From: PALSA-607 sp963825425
GTDB taxonomy: Bacteria; Actinomycetota; Actinomycetes; Acidothermales; Acidothermaceae
Length of the DNA stretch: 64,000 nucleotides
NCBI GenBank assembly: GCA_963825425.1
Contig: CAWGTF010000015.1
Span: 62,001 to 126,000, forward strand
Direction of reading: 5' to 3'
Shown: positions 47,614-56,403 of the stretch, piece by piece
Layout: each line of letters begins with the position of its first letter
Numbering within the stretch: the first letter of the stretch is position 1
The notes under the pieces: model-generated
Seen by the model: the letters and a program-made list of their open reading frames with translations, nothing else
What the model was told of the DNA's origin: nothing
Database searches by the model: none
Position numbers and translations under genes: made by a program

Positions 47614-49287
47614 GTGCCTGCGTCCCGTTCAGACCCGCCTTCGCTCACGAGCACCCAGCGGGCCGCGATCGAGGAGCTGACCCGCGCGGCGCCGGTCGTC
47701 GACGAACTCGGCGAACTGTTCGCACATGCGGGTCATGATCTCGCCCTCGTCGGAGGCTCGGTCCGCGACGCGTTGCTTGGTCGACTTGGCAATGACCTCG
47801 ACTTCGCTACAAGCGCACGCCCGGATGAAATCCTGCGGATCACCAAGCAGTGGCGCGACAGCAAGTGGGAGTCCGGGATCGCCTTCGGAACCGTCGGGCT
47901 GCTCAAGGACGGCGTCCGGCTCGAAGTCACGACCTACCGCTACGAGACCTACGACACGGTGTCTCGTAAGCCTGACGTCGTCTACGGCGACTCGCTGGAC
48001 GAAGACCTACGGCGCCGAGACTTTGCCGTGAACGCGATGGCTCTCAGCGTTCCTGACCACGCCTTTCACGACCCGTTCGGCGGCGCCCGCGACCTCGGTG
48101 CACATCTGCTTCGAACGCCCGGCCTGCCCGAGGATTCCTTTTCCGACGACCCGCTGCGGATGATGCGAGCGGCCCGGTTCGCGTCGCAGCTGCAGTTCGA
48201 CGTTGACCCGTCGGTCGCCGGCGCCATGACCGCGATGGCCGAACGCATCACGAAGGTGTCGGCGGAGCGGGTACGTGACGAACTCTCGAAGCTGATGTGC
48301 ACCCCGGAGCCGCGACGCGGCCTTGCGTTGCTCGTCGACACCGGCCTTGCCGAACTCGTGCTGCCCGAGTTGCCGAAGCTTCGACTCGAAAGCGATGAGC
48401 ACTTCCGGCACAAGGATGTCTACGAGCACACACTGACGGTCGTTGAACAAGCGATCGCACTAGAGGGTGACGTTTCCGGTGTCGAAGGCGCTGACACGGG
48501 CGCGGAGCGCCGGGAACCAGACCTGGTGTTGCGGCTTGCTGCATTGCTGCACGACATCGGAAAGCCGGCGACTCGTCGCAAGGAACCAGGTGGTCGGGTC
48601 TCGTTCCATCACCACGAGGTCGTCGGCGCGAAGATGGCGAAGGCCCGGCTGACGGCGCTGAAGTATCCAAAGGATGTCGTTGCAGACGTGTCGCGGCTCG
48701 TCGAGTTGCACCTGCGCTTTCACGGTTACGGCACCGGTGAATGGACCGACTCTGCCGTGCGCCGCTACGTCCGCGACGCCGGCCCGCTACTCGAGCGTTT
48801 GCATAAGCTCACGCGTTCGGATTGCACGACGCGCAACAAACGACGCGCGGCCGCACTGTCCGCTGCCTACGACGATCTCGAGGAGCGCATTGACGCGCTC
48901 CGTGAGCAGGAGCAAATCGATGCGCTGCGACCCGAACTCGACGGGTACGAGATCGGTGCCGTACTCGGCATTCCACCAGGACCTGATGTCGGCCGCGCCT
49001 ATAGGTATCTGCTCGAGCTCAGGCTCGACGGCGGACCCATTGGCAAGGAAGCCGCGTCAGCTGCGTTGCGCCAATGGGCTGCCGAACATGGAGTGGGCTG
49101 CTTAGCGGTCGACCGTGCCGGCGATGAAGTCGGCCACGGCCTGACGAGCGTCGTCGTCGCTGTATTGCACCGGCGGGCTCTTCATGAAGTAGCTGGACGC
49201 CGAGTTGATCGGTCCGCCGATACCGCGGTCCTTCGCGATCATGGCCGCGCGGACTGCGTCGATGATGACACCGGCGCTGTTCGGTGA
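47614..49287 (+). CDS. pcnA: CCA tRNA nucleotidyltransferase / poly(A) polymerase family
   Basis: Adds or repairs the 3' CCA of tRNAs; the two tRNA genes here lack encoded CCA. GTG 47614 (VPASRSDPPSLTS). The nucleotidyltransferase head is LVGGSVRDALLGRLGNDLDF with the catalytic Asp pair; RRRDFAVNAMAL and DPLRMMRAARFASQLQFD follow. An HD domain has LRLAALLHDIGKPATRR and FHHHEVVGAKMAK. The open frame continues to 49287 and overlaps ino1 by 186 bp, which is unlikely. Family length and a stop at 49103-49105 in the next frame suggest the real end is near 49105, with an indel around 49085. Confidence 0.9.
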   Translation: MPASRSDPPSLTSTQRAAIEELTRAAPVVDELGELFAHAGHDLALVGGSVRDALLGRLGNDLDFATSARPDEILRITKQWRDSKWESGIAFGTVGLLKDGVRLEVTTYRYETYDTVSRKPDVVYGDSLDEDLRRRDFAVNAMALSVPDHAFHDPFGGARDLGAHLLRTPGLPEDSFSDDPLRMMRAARFASQLQFDVDPSVAGAMTAMAERITKVSAERVRDELSKLMCTPEPRRGLALLVDTGLAELVLPELPKLRLESDEHFRHKDVYEHTLTVVEQAIALEGDVSGVEGADTGAERREPDLVLRLAALLHDIGKPATRRKEPGGRVSFHHHEVVGAKMAKARLTALKYPKDVVADVSRLVELHLRFHGYGTGEWTDSAVRRYVRDAGPLLERLHKLTRSDCTTRNKRRAAALSAAYDDLEERIDALREQEQIDALRPELDGYEIGAVLGIPPGPDVGRAYRYLLELRLDGGPIGKEAASAALRQWAAEHGVGCLAVDRAGDEVGHGLTSVVVAVLHRRALHEVAGRRVDRSADTAVLRDHGRADCVDDDTGAVR

Positions 49288-50181
49288 GTCCCACACTTCG
49301 AGCTTGTACTCCAGGTTCAGCGGAGTGTCGCCGAACGAGCGACCCTCGAGGCGCACGTAGGCCCACTTGCGGTCGTCGAGCCACGGCACGTAGTCGGAGG
49401 GTCCGATGTGCACGTCGGCCTTCGCCATCTCGTGCGGAATCTGCGAGGTGACGGACTGCGTCTTCGAGATCTTCTTGGACTGCAGTCGCTTGCGCTCGAG
49501 CATGTTCATGAAGTCCATGTTGCCGCCGAAGTTCAGCTGGTACGTGCGCAGCAGTTCGACGCCACGGTCCTCGAAGAGCTTCGCCATGACGCGGTGCGTG
49601 ATCGTCGCGCCGACCTGGCTCTTGATGTCGTCGCCGATGATCGGCAACCCGGCGTCCTCGAACTTCTTGGCCCACGTCGGGTCGCTGGCGATGAAGACGG
49701 GCAGCGCGTTGACGAACGCCACACCGGCGTCGATCGCGCACTGGGCGTAGAACTTGTCGGCGACTTCGGAACCGACGGGCAGGTAGGAGATCAGGACGTC
49801 GACCTTGGCGTCCTTCAGCGCCTGCACGACGTCGACCGGCTCTTCCTCGGACTCCTGGATGATGTCGCGGTAGTAGTCGCCGAGACCGTCATAGGTGTGG
49901 CCGCGCTGCACGACGACGCCGGTCGAGGGCACGTCGCAGAACTTGATGGTGTTGTTCTCGCTGGCGCCGATCGCGTCGGCAAGGTCGGACCCGACCTTCT
50001 TGCCGTCGACGTCGAATGCCGCGACGAACTTGATGTCGCGCACGTGGTAGGGGCCGAACTGCACGTGCATGAGGCCCGGCACCCGGTCTTCTGGGTCGGC
50101 GTTCTTGTAGAACTCGACTCCCTGGACGAGCGACGCGGCGCAGTTACCGACGCCAACGATGGCTACCCGAACCGAACCCAT
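49102..50181 (-). CDS. ino1: Inositol-3-phosphate synthase
   Basis: Converts glucose-6-phosphate to myo-inositol-1-phosphate for phosphatidylinositol and mycothiol. 359 residues from ATG 50181 (MGSVRVAIVGVGNCAASLVQ), with GGAG upstream. Motifs: NAD fold VGVGNCAASLV, GLGDYYRDIIQESEEEP, TYQLNFGGNMDFMNMLERKR, SKKISKTQSVTSQIPHEM and NSAGVIIDAVRAAMIAKDRG. An upstream extension to 50247 was rejected. padR lies 58 bp upstream on the same strand, as in Mycobacterium (Rv0046c-Rv0047c). Confidence 0.96.
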   Translation of the reverse strand: MGSVRVAIVGVGNCAASLVQGVEFYKNADPEDRVPGLMHVQFGPYHVRDIKFVAAFDVDGKKVGSDLADAIGASENNTIKFCDVPSTGVVVQRGHTYDGLGDYYRDIIQESEEEPVDVVQALKDAKVDVLISYLPVGSEVADKFYAQCAIDAGVAFVNALPVFIASDPTWAKKFEDAGLPIIGDDIKSQVGATITHRVMAKLFEDRGVELLRTYQLNFGGNMDFMNMLERKRLQSKKISKTQSVTSQIPHEMAKADVHIGPSDYVPWLDDRKWAYVRLEGRSFGDTPLNLEYKLEVWDSPNSAGVIIDAVRAAMIAKDRGIGGPINSASSYFMKSPPVQYSDDDARQAVADFIAGTVDR

Positions 50182-50239
50182 GAGCGGTGCTCCTTCAGTG
50201 TGATCCGTGGACAACCGGATATCCCCGTGCAAGTGATGG

Positions 50240-50818
50240 CTAGACATTGGTGGCGTTCGAGGGGGCGCTGTCGGCGCGCCGCTCCGTTTCGATCAGTTCG
50301 GTCAACCAGCGGACCTCGCGCTCGACGGACTCGAGACCGTGCCGCTGAAGTTCGAGGGTGTAGCTGTCGACCCGCTCACGCGTGCGGGCGACGGAGGTCT
50401 TGACGTTGTCGAGCCGCTCTTCGAGGCGGTTGCGGCGGCCTTCGAGGATGCGCATCCGCACCTCGGCGTCGGTCTGCGAAAAGAAGGCGAAATGCACGCC
50501 GAAGTTCTCGTCTTCCCACGACGAAGGCCCGGCTTCGCCGAGCAGGTTCTGCAGGTGCTCTTTGCCGTCGGCGGTCAGCCGGTAAACGATCTTGCTACGG
50601 CTCCCCGTCGATTCGCCGTCGGCGCTGACGTGACCGACGGCCAGCATCTGCTTCAGGCAGGGGTAGAGCGAACCGTAGGAGAATGCGCGGAAGGCGCCGA
50701 GCATGGTGTTCAGGCGCTTGCTGAGCTCGTAGCCGTGCATTGGTGACTCGTGGAGCAGCCCCAGGACGGCAAGCTCGAGGACGCCGGAGCGTCCCGATCG
50801 CTTGACTGCTTGCGCCAC
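50240..50818 (-). CDS. PadR-family transcriptional regulator
   Basis: 192 residues from GTG 50818 (VAQAVKRSGRSGVLELAVLG), with GAGGAGC upstream. The N-terminal winged helix is LELAVLGLLHESPMHGYELS, then FSYGSLYPCLKQM with the wing SRSKIVYRLTADGKEHL. The C-terminal half is the Vir_act_alpha_C helix bundle (RMRILEGRRNRLEERLDNVK). Directly upstream of ino1, so probably controls inositol synthesis and itself. A palindromic operator candidate overlaps its leader. Confidence 0.92.
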   Translation of the reverse strand: MAQAVKRSGRSGVLELAVLGLLHESPMHGYELSKRLNTMLGAFRAFSYGSLYPCLKQMLAVGHVSADGESTGSRSKIVYRLTADGKEHLQNLLGEAGPSSWEDENFGVHFAFFSQTDAEVRMRILEGRRNRLEERLDNVKTSVARTRERVDSYTLELQRHGLESVEREVRWLTELIETERRADSAPSNATNV

Positions 50819-50829
50819 TGCTGCTCCTC

Positions 50830-50850
50830 GATGTATCGAGCCGATACATC
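50830..50850. promoter_or_regulatory. Candidate PadR operator
   Basis: GATGTATCG and CGATACATC form a perfect 9-bp inverted repeat around a 3-bp centre, 12 bp upstream of the padR start. It contains ATGT and ACAT half-sites typical of PadR operators. Binding here would repress padR-ino1 and perhaps the divergent DUF5318 gene. Confidence 0.7.
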
Positions 50851-50929
50851 GCAACGATAAGGGCCAACCTGTACATAAGCAAACACCGCCCCGCTTTCAG
50901 CAAACACCGGGCCTTTTTCGGTGGCTAAA

Positions 50930-51334
50930 ATGACCGCCGTGGAGACGACCCGGTCCCTCATCGACTACTCGCTGGCGCGTCGGGCCACCCTGTCCGCGCT
51001 GTTCGGCGGGCGGGCGACGGCGACCGACGTGTGTGACGCACACCCCTACTTGCTCCGGGCGGCCAAGTTCCACGGCGAGCCGACCAGCGAGCAGTGCCCG
51101 GTCTGCCGCAAGGAGCCGTTGACCCACGTCACTTACACCTACGGCGACGCCTTGGGCCAATACAGCGGTCGGATCAAGGCGACCCGCGAGCTCGCGCAGA
51201 TGGAGCATGAGGTCAGCGAGTTCACCGTCTATGTCGTCGAGGTGTGCCAGAGCTGCGGGTGGAACCACCTGCGCGAGTCGTACGTGCTCGGCCACGGGGG
51301 CCGCGCACGCGCCGGCAGCCGGGTGCCGCGATGA
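50930..51334 (+). CDS. DUF5318 zinc-ribbon protein
   Basis: 134 residues from ATG 50930. Two Cys-x2-Cys pairs (CPVCRKEPL and CQSCGWNHL) suggest a zinc-ribbon. The conserved start is TRSLIDYSLARRATL; ending ESYVLGHGGR. The family occurs next to padR-ino1 in actinobacteria (Rv0049). The function is unknown. AGCAAACACCG occurs twice upstream (50878-50888, 50899-50909). It is followed 89 bp later by the GT87 gene. Confidence 0.88.
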   Translation: MTAVETTRSLIDYSLARRATLSALFGGRATATDVCDAHPYLLRAAKFHGEPTSEQCPVCRKEPLTHVTYTYGDALGQYSGRIKATRELAQMEHEVSEFTVYVVEVCQSCGWNHLRESYVLGHGGRARAGSRVPR

Positions 51335-51423
51335 GCCGGGTGACGCATTCGCGCGAGCGCGCACTGTCGGAGTAAGCGGGGGTTCCGCAGCTTGTGGCCG
51401 GTGGCCGACTAGGTTTTCCTGTC

Positions 51424-52908
51424 ATGGACGACGTGCCCGACTCGGCGGCGGTGATTGCGCCCACGCACGACGATCCGTTCGTTCGCGGCGGGAGCGCGGC
51501 GTTCGGCGGACCCCTCGGCAGGCACGCGCGCACCGGGTGGTCGTGGTGGACGCCGTTGCGCGTGCTGATCGCGCTCGCCCTCGCCAGCTCGGTGCTCGGC
51601 TACGTGCAGAAATACCCGTGCCGCAATCAGCCTTGGGCGGGCGGGTTCCAGTACAGCCACGTCTGTTACAACGACATCTACCCGCTGTACTTCGGCGAGG
51701 GCCTGTCCGACGGGAAGATCCCCTACTGGGATGCCCACAATGCGGGCAACGATCAGCCGGGAAACCCGACCGGTCAGGTCGAGTACCCGGTCATGATCGG
51801 GGCCGCCATGGAGGTTGGCTCCCTCGCGACGAGGGCTCTGTACCCCTCGAATGAGCGCGGCCAGGGCTTCATCGACCTGACCTGGCTGATGCTGACGATC
51901 GCGGCGGTGATCGCTGTGATCGCGACCGCGCTAACGAACCGGCGTCGAATCTGGGACGCCGCGATGTTCGCGGCCGCACCCTCGCTGATCCTGGCCGGGC
52001 TGATCAACTGGGACTTGCTCGCGGTCGCGCTGACCTCGCTGGGCATGTTGGCGTGGTCGCGAAAACGCAACTTCTTGGCTGGTGCTCTGCTCGGCCTCGC
52101 GGTCGCGACGAAGTTCTATCCGATCGTGTTTTTCCTGCCGTTGCTGCTGTTGTGCTGGCGCGCGCGGCAACTGAAGGCGTTCTGGACCGCACTGCTCGGT
52201 GCAGCGCTCGCGTGGGCAGTGGTCGACGTCCCACTCGCCATCAAGAGACCCGAAGGCTGGTTTCGGTTCTACTACTTCAGCCGCACGCGGGGCGCTGACT
52301 GGGGCTCGATTTGGTATGTGTTCTCGAAACCCGAAACGCTCCCGATCTTTCACCACGACATCCATTTCTTCGGCTTGAACTACACGACAAATCAGCTCAA
52401 CCTGTACGAGGCGGCCGCGATCGCCATCGCCTTCCTGGGTGTGTGTTGGCTCGCGTTGGCGGCCCGCCGCCGGCCGCGGTTGCCGCAACTGTGCTTCTTG
52501 ACGCTGGCGTTCTTCCTGGTACTCAACAAGGTCTACTCGCCGCAGTACGTGCTGTGGTTGCTGCCGCTCGTAGTGCTCGCGCGGCCGCGGTGGCGGGCGT
52601 TCCTCGTCTGGCAGGCCGCCGAGATCATCTACTTCCTCGGCATTTGGATGTACCTACTCGGTGACCCGAGCGGTCGAGCAGGGAAGGGCTTGGAGTACGG
52701 GCCCTACGCGGTTTCGCTCGCCATCAGGGACATCTCGGTGTTGGCGCTGTGCGTGCTGGTGATCATCGACATCCTTCGACCGGACGGCGATGTGGTGCGG
52801 GCCGACGGGAGCGACGATCCGGCCGGAGGTGTGCTCGACGGCGCGCCCGACATTTTCGACGCCGAGCCACGGTACGACGAGCCCGAGCCCGTCATGGCGC
52901 TGAACTGA
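51424..52908 (+). CDS. GT87-family membrane glycosyltransferase (polyprenyl-phosphate-mannose type)
   Basis: 494 residues from ATG 51424. About eleven membrane helices. The family-type Asp/Glu loop after the first helix includes DIYPLYFGEGLSDGKIPYWD and QVEYPVMIG. Later helices include FLAGALLGLAVATKFYPIVF and LVLNKVYSPQYVLWLLPLVV. An acidic C-terminal tail ends the protein. GT87 enzymes use polyprenyl-phosphate-mannose as donor for cell-envelope glycolipids. Equivalent to Rv0051 and Streptomyces SCO3902. The ponA transpeptidase gene that lies next to it in those genomes is absent here. Confidence 0.88.
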   Translation: MDDVPDSAAVIAPTHDDPFVRGGSAAFGGPLGRHARTGWSWWTPLRVLIALALASSVLGYVQKYPCRNQPWAGGFQYSHVCYNDIYPLYFGEGLSDGKIPYWDAHNAGNDQPGNPTGQVEYPVMIGAAMEVGSLATRALYPSNERGQGFIDLTWLMLTIAAVIAVIATALTNRRRIWDAAMFAAAPSLILAGLINWDLLAVALTSLGMLAWSRKRNFLAGALLGLAVATKFYPIVFFLPLLLLCWRARQLKAFWTALLGAALAWAVVDVPLAIKRPEGWFRFYYFSRTRGADWGSIWYVFSKPETLPIFHHDIHFFGLNYTTNQLNLYEAAAIAIAFLGVCWLALAARRRPRLPQLCFLTLAFFLVLNKVYSPQYVLWLLPLVVLARPRWRAFLVWQAAEIIYFLGIWMYLLGDPSGRAGKGLEYGPYAVSLAIRDISVLALCVLVIIDILRPDGDVVRADGSDDPAGGVLDGAPDIFDAEPRYDEPEPVMALN

Positions 52909-52926
52909 GCGGCGCTGAACTGAGGC

Positions 52927-53712
52927 TTAGGCGTCGGCGCTGAGGTGCTTGCGCAGGTAGGCGATGTCGGCGCCCTGCCCGGCGGCTCCGTTCGGTGTTT
53001 CGCACACGACGGGTACGCCCGCCTGTCGTACGACTTCGACGATGAGCGCGGGGTCGATCTCGCCGTCCTCGAAGTTGGTGTGCCGGTCAGCGCCGGAGCC
53101 GAACAGGTCGCGCGAACCGTTGGCGTGGACGAGGTCGATGCGCCCGGTGATGGCTTTGACCCGCGCGACAACGTCGACGAGATCTTCGCCGGCCGCGTGG
53201 GCGTGGCAGGTGTCGAGGCAAAAGCCGGGCCCGTACTCGCCGACGGCGTCCCACAGCATCGCGAGCCGGTCGAAGTGCCGCGCCATGGCGTTGTCGCCGC
53301 CCGCGGTGTTCTCGATGAAGATCGGCAGCGGCGGTGTCCAGCGTTCGAAGGTCTTGCGCCAATTGTCGACGCCGACCGCCGGATCATCGTCCTTCAGGAC
53401 GTGGCCGCCGTGCACGATCAACGCCTTTGCGCCGATGCTGGCGGCGGCGTCGGCGTGCTCGGCCAAAATCTTGCGGCTCGGGATCCGGATCCGGTTGTTC
53501 GTCGTGGCCACGTTGATGACGTACGGCGAGTGGACGTACAGGTCGATCGGGGCACCCTTGAGGGCCTCGACGTCGGCCCGGATCTGTGGTGCCTTCCAGT
53601 CTTGGGGGTCGCCGAGAAAGAACTGTGCGAGGTCGGCCTCGCGGGCCCGCGCTTCTGCGAGCGGGTCGTCCTGGTCGACGTGAGCACCGATCTTCGGCAG
53701 CGAGGTGGTCAT
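52927..53712 (-). CDS. nfo: Deoxyribonuclease IV (AP endonuclease, Nfo family)
   Basis: 261 residues from ATG 53712 (an extra MKP could start at 53721). AP-endonuclease family 2 TIM barrel with zinc ligands in DLYVHSPYVINVA, ALIVHGGHVL, PIFIENTAGGD, FCLDTCHAHAAGED and VHANGSRDLFGSGADRHTNF. Cleaves DNA at abasic sites. Convergent with the GT87 gene and divergent from rpsF. Confidence 0.9.
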   Translation of the reverse strand: MTTSLPKIGAHVDQDDPLAEARAREADLAQFFLGDPQDWKAPQIRADVEALKGAPIDLYVHSPYVINVATTNNRIRIPSRKILAEHADAAASIGAKALIVHGGHVLKDDDPAVGVDNWRKTFERWTPPLPIFIENTAGGDNAMARHFDRLAMLWDAVGEYGPGFCLDTCHAHAAGEDLVDVVARVKAITGRIDLVHANGSRDLFGSGADRHTNFEDGEIDPALIVEVVRQAGVPVVCETPNGAAGQGADIAYLRKHLSADA

Positions 53713-53905
53713 AGGTTTCACCCTAATCCGGACGCCGGACAGTTGCCGCCGGCGCCGACCCCTCGCCGTCCCGGCGTCTCGGGCTGTGGACGGGATTTCG
53801 GGTCAGGGCCGCTGGCTTGGTACTGTGACGCGTTGCTTCGACGCAACGAGCCCTCCTGCCACGGATCGACCGTGGCCGCCCAGACCGAAGGAGGTCGGTG
53901 CACGC

Positions 53906-54196
53906 ATGCGTCGTTACGAACTGATGGTGCTTCTCGATCCCGATGTGGAAGAGAAGACCGTCGCCCCCTCCCTCGATCAGTTTCTCGGTGTCGTTCGCCA
54001 AGACGGCGGCACCGTAGACAAGGTCGACGTGTGGGGCCGGCGCCGCTTGGCGTACGAGATCTCCAAGAAGACCGAGGCCATCTACGCGGTGATCGACATC
54101 GTTGCTGAGCCGGCGTCCGTCAAGGAGCTCGACCGCCAGCTGAACCTCAACGAGACCGTGCTGCGCACCAAGCTCATGCGGCCGGAGAAGCACTAG
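53906..54196 (+). CDS. rpsF: 30S ribosomal protein S6
   Basis: 96 residues from ATG 53906, with GGAGG upstream. MRRYELMVLLDPDVEEKTVA, then WGRRRLAYEISKKTEAIYAV and TVLRTKLMRPEKH. Binds S18 at the 30S platform. First gene of rpsF-ssb-rpsR-rplI. Confidence 0.97.
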   Translation: MRRYELMVLLDPDVEEKTVAPSLDQFLGVVRQDGGTVDKVDVWGRRRLAYEISKKTEAIYAVIDIVAEPASVKELDRQLNLNETVLRTKLMRPEKH

Positions 54197-54198
54197 CC

Positions 54199-54683
54199 AT
54201 GGCCGCGGGCGACACTGTCATCACGCTGGTCGGCAATCTGGTTGACGACCCCGAGTTGCGATTCACCCCCAACGGTCAGGCCGTCGCGAAGTTCCGCATC
54301 GCTTCGACGCCGCGTTTCATGGACAAGGCGACGAACGAGTGGAAGGACGGCGAGAGCCTCTTCCTCACCTGCAACGTCTGGCGGCAGGCGGCTGAGAACT
54401 GCGCCGAGTCGCTCACCCGTGGCATGCGGGTCATCGTGCAGGGCCGGTTGAAGCAACGGTCCTACGAGACCAAAGAAGGCGAGAAGCGCACCGTCTTCGA
54501 GGTCGAGGTCGACGAGGTCGGCCCGTCGCTGCGCAACGCGACCGCCAAGGTCGTCAAGGCTGCTCGTGGTCCTGGCGGCGGTGGCGGTTACGGCGGGGCG
54601 GCGCGGGTGGCGGCGCACCTGCCGACGACCCCTGGTCAACGCCGGCCGCAGCTGGCGGGTTCTCCGACGAGCCGCCGTTCTAG
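54199..54683 (+). CDS. ssb: Single-stranded DNA-binding protein
   Basis: Protects single-stranded DNA and recruits repair and replication proteins through its C-terminal tip. Starts at ATG 54199. The OB fold has ITLVGNLVDDPELRFTPNGQ, AVAKFRIASTPRFMDKATNE and LTCNVWRQAAENCAESL. After a Gly-rich region the called frame runs on for too long. A frame change near 54600 restores the expected acidic end (DDPWSTPAAAGGFSDEPPF) with a stop at 54681-54683. The gap to rpsR is 130 bp and holds an inverted GGGC/GCCC stretch. Confidence 0.93.
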
Positions 54684-54813
54684 AACTTTGGTAGCCGGTG
54701 GCCAGCACGGCCCAGCTGGCGCCGTCCCACGTGCTACCGCTCTATCTCGACCCCACACATACGACTGACTGCCCGGGCAACAAGCCACCCGGGCGCGACT
54801 CTGGAGTAACGCG

Positions 54814-55050
54814 ATGCCGAAGGTTCCCCTGCGCAAGCCGAAGAAGAAGGTTTGCGTGTTCTGCAAGGAGAAGGTCTCCTACGTCGACTACAAGGACACC
54901 AACCTGCTGCGGAAGTACATTTCCGACCGCGGCAAGATCCGGGCCCGTCGGGTCACCGGCAACTGCACCCAGCACCAGCGCGACATCGCCACCGCGGTGA
55001 AGAACAGCCGCGAGGTGGCGTTGCTGCCCTACACCAGCGCTGCGCGCTAG
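54814..55050 (+). CDS. rpsR: 30S ribosomal protein S18
   Basis: 78 residues from ATG 54814. CVFCKEKVSYVDYKDTNLLR, ISDRGKIRARRVTGNCTQHQ and DIATAVKNSREVALLPY. It keeps the CxxC...C-x2-H pattern (C+ form, zinc-binding), which in actinobacteria usually has a zinc-independent paralogue elsewhere. Partner of S6 in the 30S platform. Confidence 0.97.
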   Translation: MPKVPLRKPKKKVCVFCKEKVSYVDYKDTNLLRKYISDRGKIRARRVTGNCTQHQRDIATAVKNSREVALLPYTSAAR

Positions 55051-55067
55051 AAGACGGGACGACGACC

Positions 55068-55517
55068 ATGAAGCTCATCCTCACCGATGAGGTCGCCGGC
55101 CTTGGCGCTCCCGGCGACATCGTCGAGGTCAAGGACGGCTACGGCCGGAACTTCCTCGTGCCGCAGGGTCTTGCGATGCGCGCGACCAAGGGCGCCGAGA
55201 AGCAGATCGCGTCACTGAAGCGGGCCCGTGACATCCGCGAAGTTCGCGACCTCGCACATGCGCGCGAGATCAAGATCCAACTCGAGAACCTGAAGGTCAC
55301 GCTGCCGACGCGCGCTGGTGCGGCGGGCCGGCTCTTCGGTTCGGTGACGGTTGCCGACGTCGTGGCGGCGGTGAAGGCGGCCGGCGGTCCGATTCTCGAC
55401 AAGCGCAAGGTCGAACTCGAGGCGCCGATCAAGACCCTCGGCACCCATCAGGTTGTGGTGCGCGTGCAGGGCGACATCTCCGCGAAGGTCGCGCTCGAGG
55501 TCACCGCCGCGTCATAA
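55068..55517 (+). CDS. rplI: 50S ribosomal protein L9
   Basis: 149 residues from ATG 55068. MKLILTDEVAGLGAPGDIVE and KDGYGRNFLVPQGLAMRATK form the rRNA-binding N-domain. A long helix follows, with C-domain GRLFGSVTVADVVAAVKAAG. Last gene of the rpsF cluster; stop 17 bp after rpsR. Confidence 0.97.
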   Translation: MKLILTDEVAGLGAPGDIVEVKDGYGRNFLVPQGLAMRATKGAEKQIASLKRARDIREVRDLAHAREIKIQLENLKVTLPTRAGAAGRLFGSVTVADVVAAVKAAGGPILDKRKVELEAPIKTLGTHQVVVRVQGDISAKVALEVTAAS

Positions 55518-55537
55518 GTTCGGGCGTGGAGGTTGAC

Positions 55538-55969
55538 GTGACGCACACGGTGATCAGGCCGGGCGAGGGATTGCACTACGACTGGACGAAGGATCACGTC
55601 GTCGTCAAATCCGAGCTCGGCATCACCGACGGCCGTGTCACGGTCGTCGAGGACACCCTGAAGCCCGGCTTCCACCTGCCGCGACACCACCACAAGCGAA
55701 CCGTCGAGATCTTCTACGTTCTCGCCGGCGAGTTCACCGTCATCTTCGATGACGAAACGGTCGTCGCCACTGCTGGCACGACCCTGAATGTCCCGAACGG
55801 TGTCTGGCACGAAGCCAGCAGCCCGGACGGCGCGAAGCTGATCACCGTGTTCAGCCCGGGCGGCTTCGACCAATACATGGCAGAGCTCGCCGCGATGACG
55901 CTTGAGCAACTGGCCGACGGTGCCTTGATGACGACTGTTGGCGAGACCTACGACACCTGGTTCCGGTGA
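55538..55969 (+). CDS. Cupin-domain protein
   Basis: 143 residues; GTG 55538 chosen for its GGAGG. A single RmlC-like cupin (cupin_2) with metal-binding histidines in FHLPRHHHKRTVEIFYVLAG and HEASSPDGAKLITVFSPGG. A small oligomeric enzyme or sensor of unknown substrate. It follows rplI by 20 bp but is probably transcribed independently. Confidence 0.85.
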   Translation: MTHTVIRPGEGLHYDWTKDHVVVKSELGITDGRVTVVEDTLKPGFHLPRHHHKRTVEIFYVLAGEFTVIFDDETVVATAGTTLNVPNGVWHEASSPDGAKLITVFSPGGFDQYMAELAAMTLEQLADGALMTTVGETYDTWFR

Positions 55970-55977
55970 GGGGCCGG

Positions 55978-56337
55978 TCAGACCGAATCGGCGATGTCGG
56001 CCGGGGCTCGCATCCGCCACGCGTCGGTCACCAGTTCGGTGAGGCGTTCGAGGCCGACCTCATCGAGGCGCAGCATCACTAGCGGGTAGCCCTCGTAGCC
56101 GGGCGTGGTGAAGAAGACCGCGGGCTCGCCGAGCACGAGCGCCTGCTTCTCCGCTTCATCGCCGACGTACAGCACCGCAATGTCGGTGCGGATCACCCGC
56201 CGCCGGCCCGGCCGAAACTCGGGGTACGACCAGACGAAGCCCTTGTTGCCCACCCGGAAGTCGAAGCCTTCACTCGGTATCTCGACCACCTGCGGCAGGC
56301 TCAAGGCGAGGCGTCGAACATCGTCCGCGTCAGCCAT
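55978..56337 (-). CDS. MmcQ/YjbR family DNA-binding-like protein
   Basis: 119 residues from 56337. Family features: RRLALSLPQVVEIPSEGFDF, RVGNKGFVWSYPEFRPGRRR, FFTTPGYEGYPLVMLRLDEV and LTELVTDAWRMRAPADI. A small CyaY-like fold, mostly of unknown function. Convergent with the cupin gene; it lies 66 bp downstream of purC on the same strand... separated by purC's end at 56404. Confidence 0.85.
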   Translation of the reverse strand: MADADDVRRLALSLPQVVEIPSEGFDFRVGNKGFVWSYPEFRPGRRRVIRTDIAVLYVGDEAEKQALVLGEPAVFFTTPGYEGYPLVMLRLDEVGLERLTELVTDAWRMRAPADIADSV

Positions 56338-56403
56338 CGATACTCCCGGAGCCGGTCACCGGCACAGCGTAGGCGGCCAAGGTGACACTCCGCCGCGAGA
56401 GCG

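Noticed and set aside
52945..54108. 387-codon plus-strand frame opposite endonuclease IV, running into rpsF
   Set aside because: Antisense to the conserved nfo gene and out of frame with rpsF.
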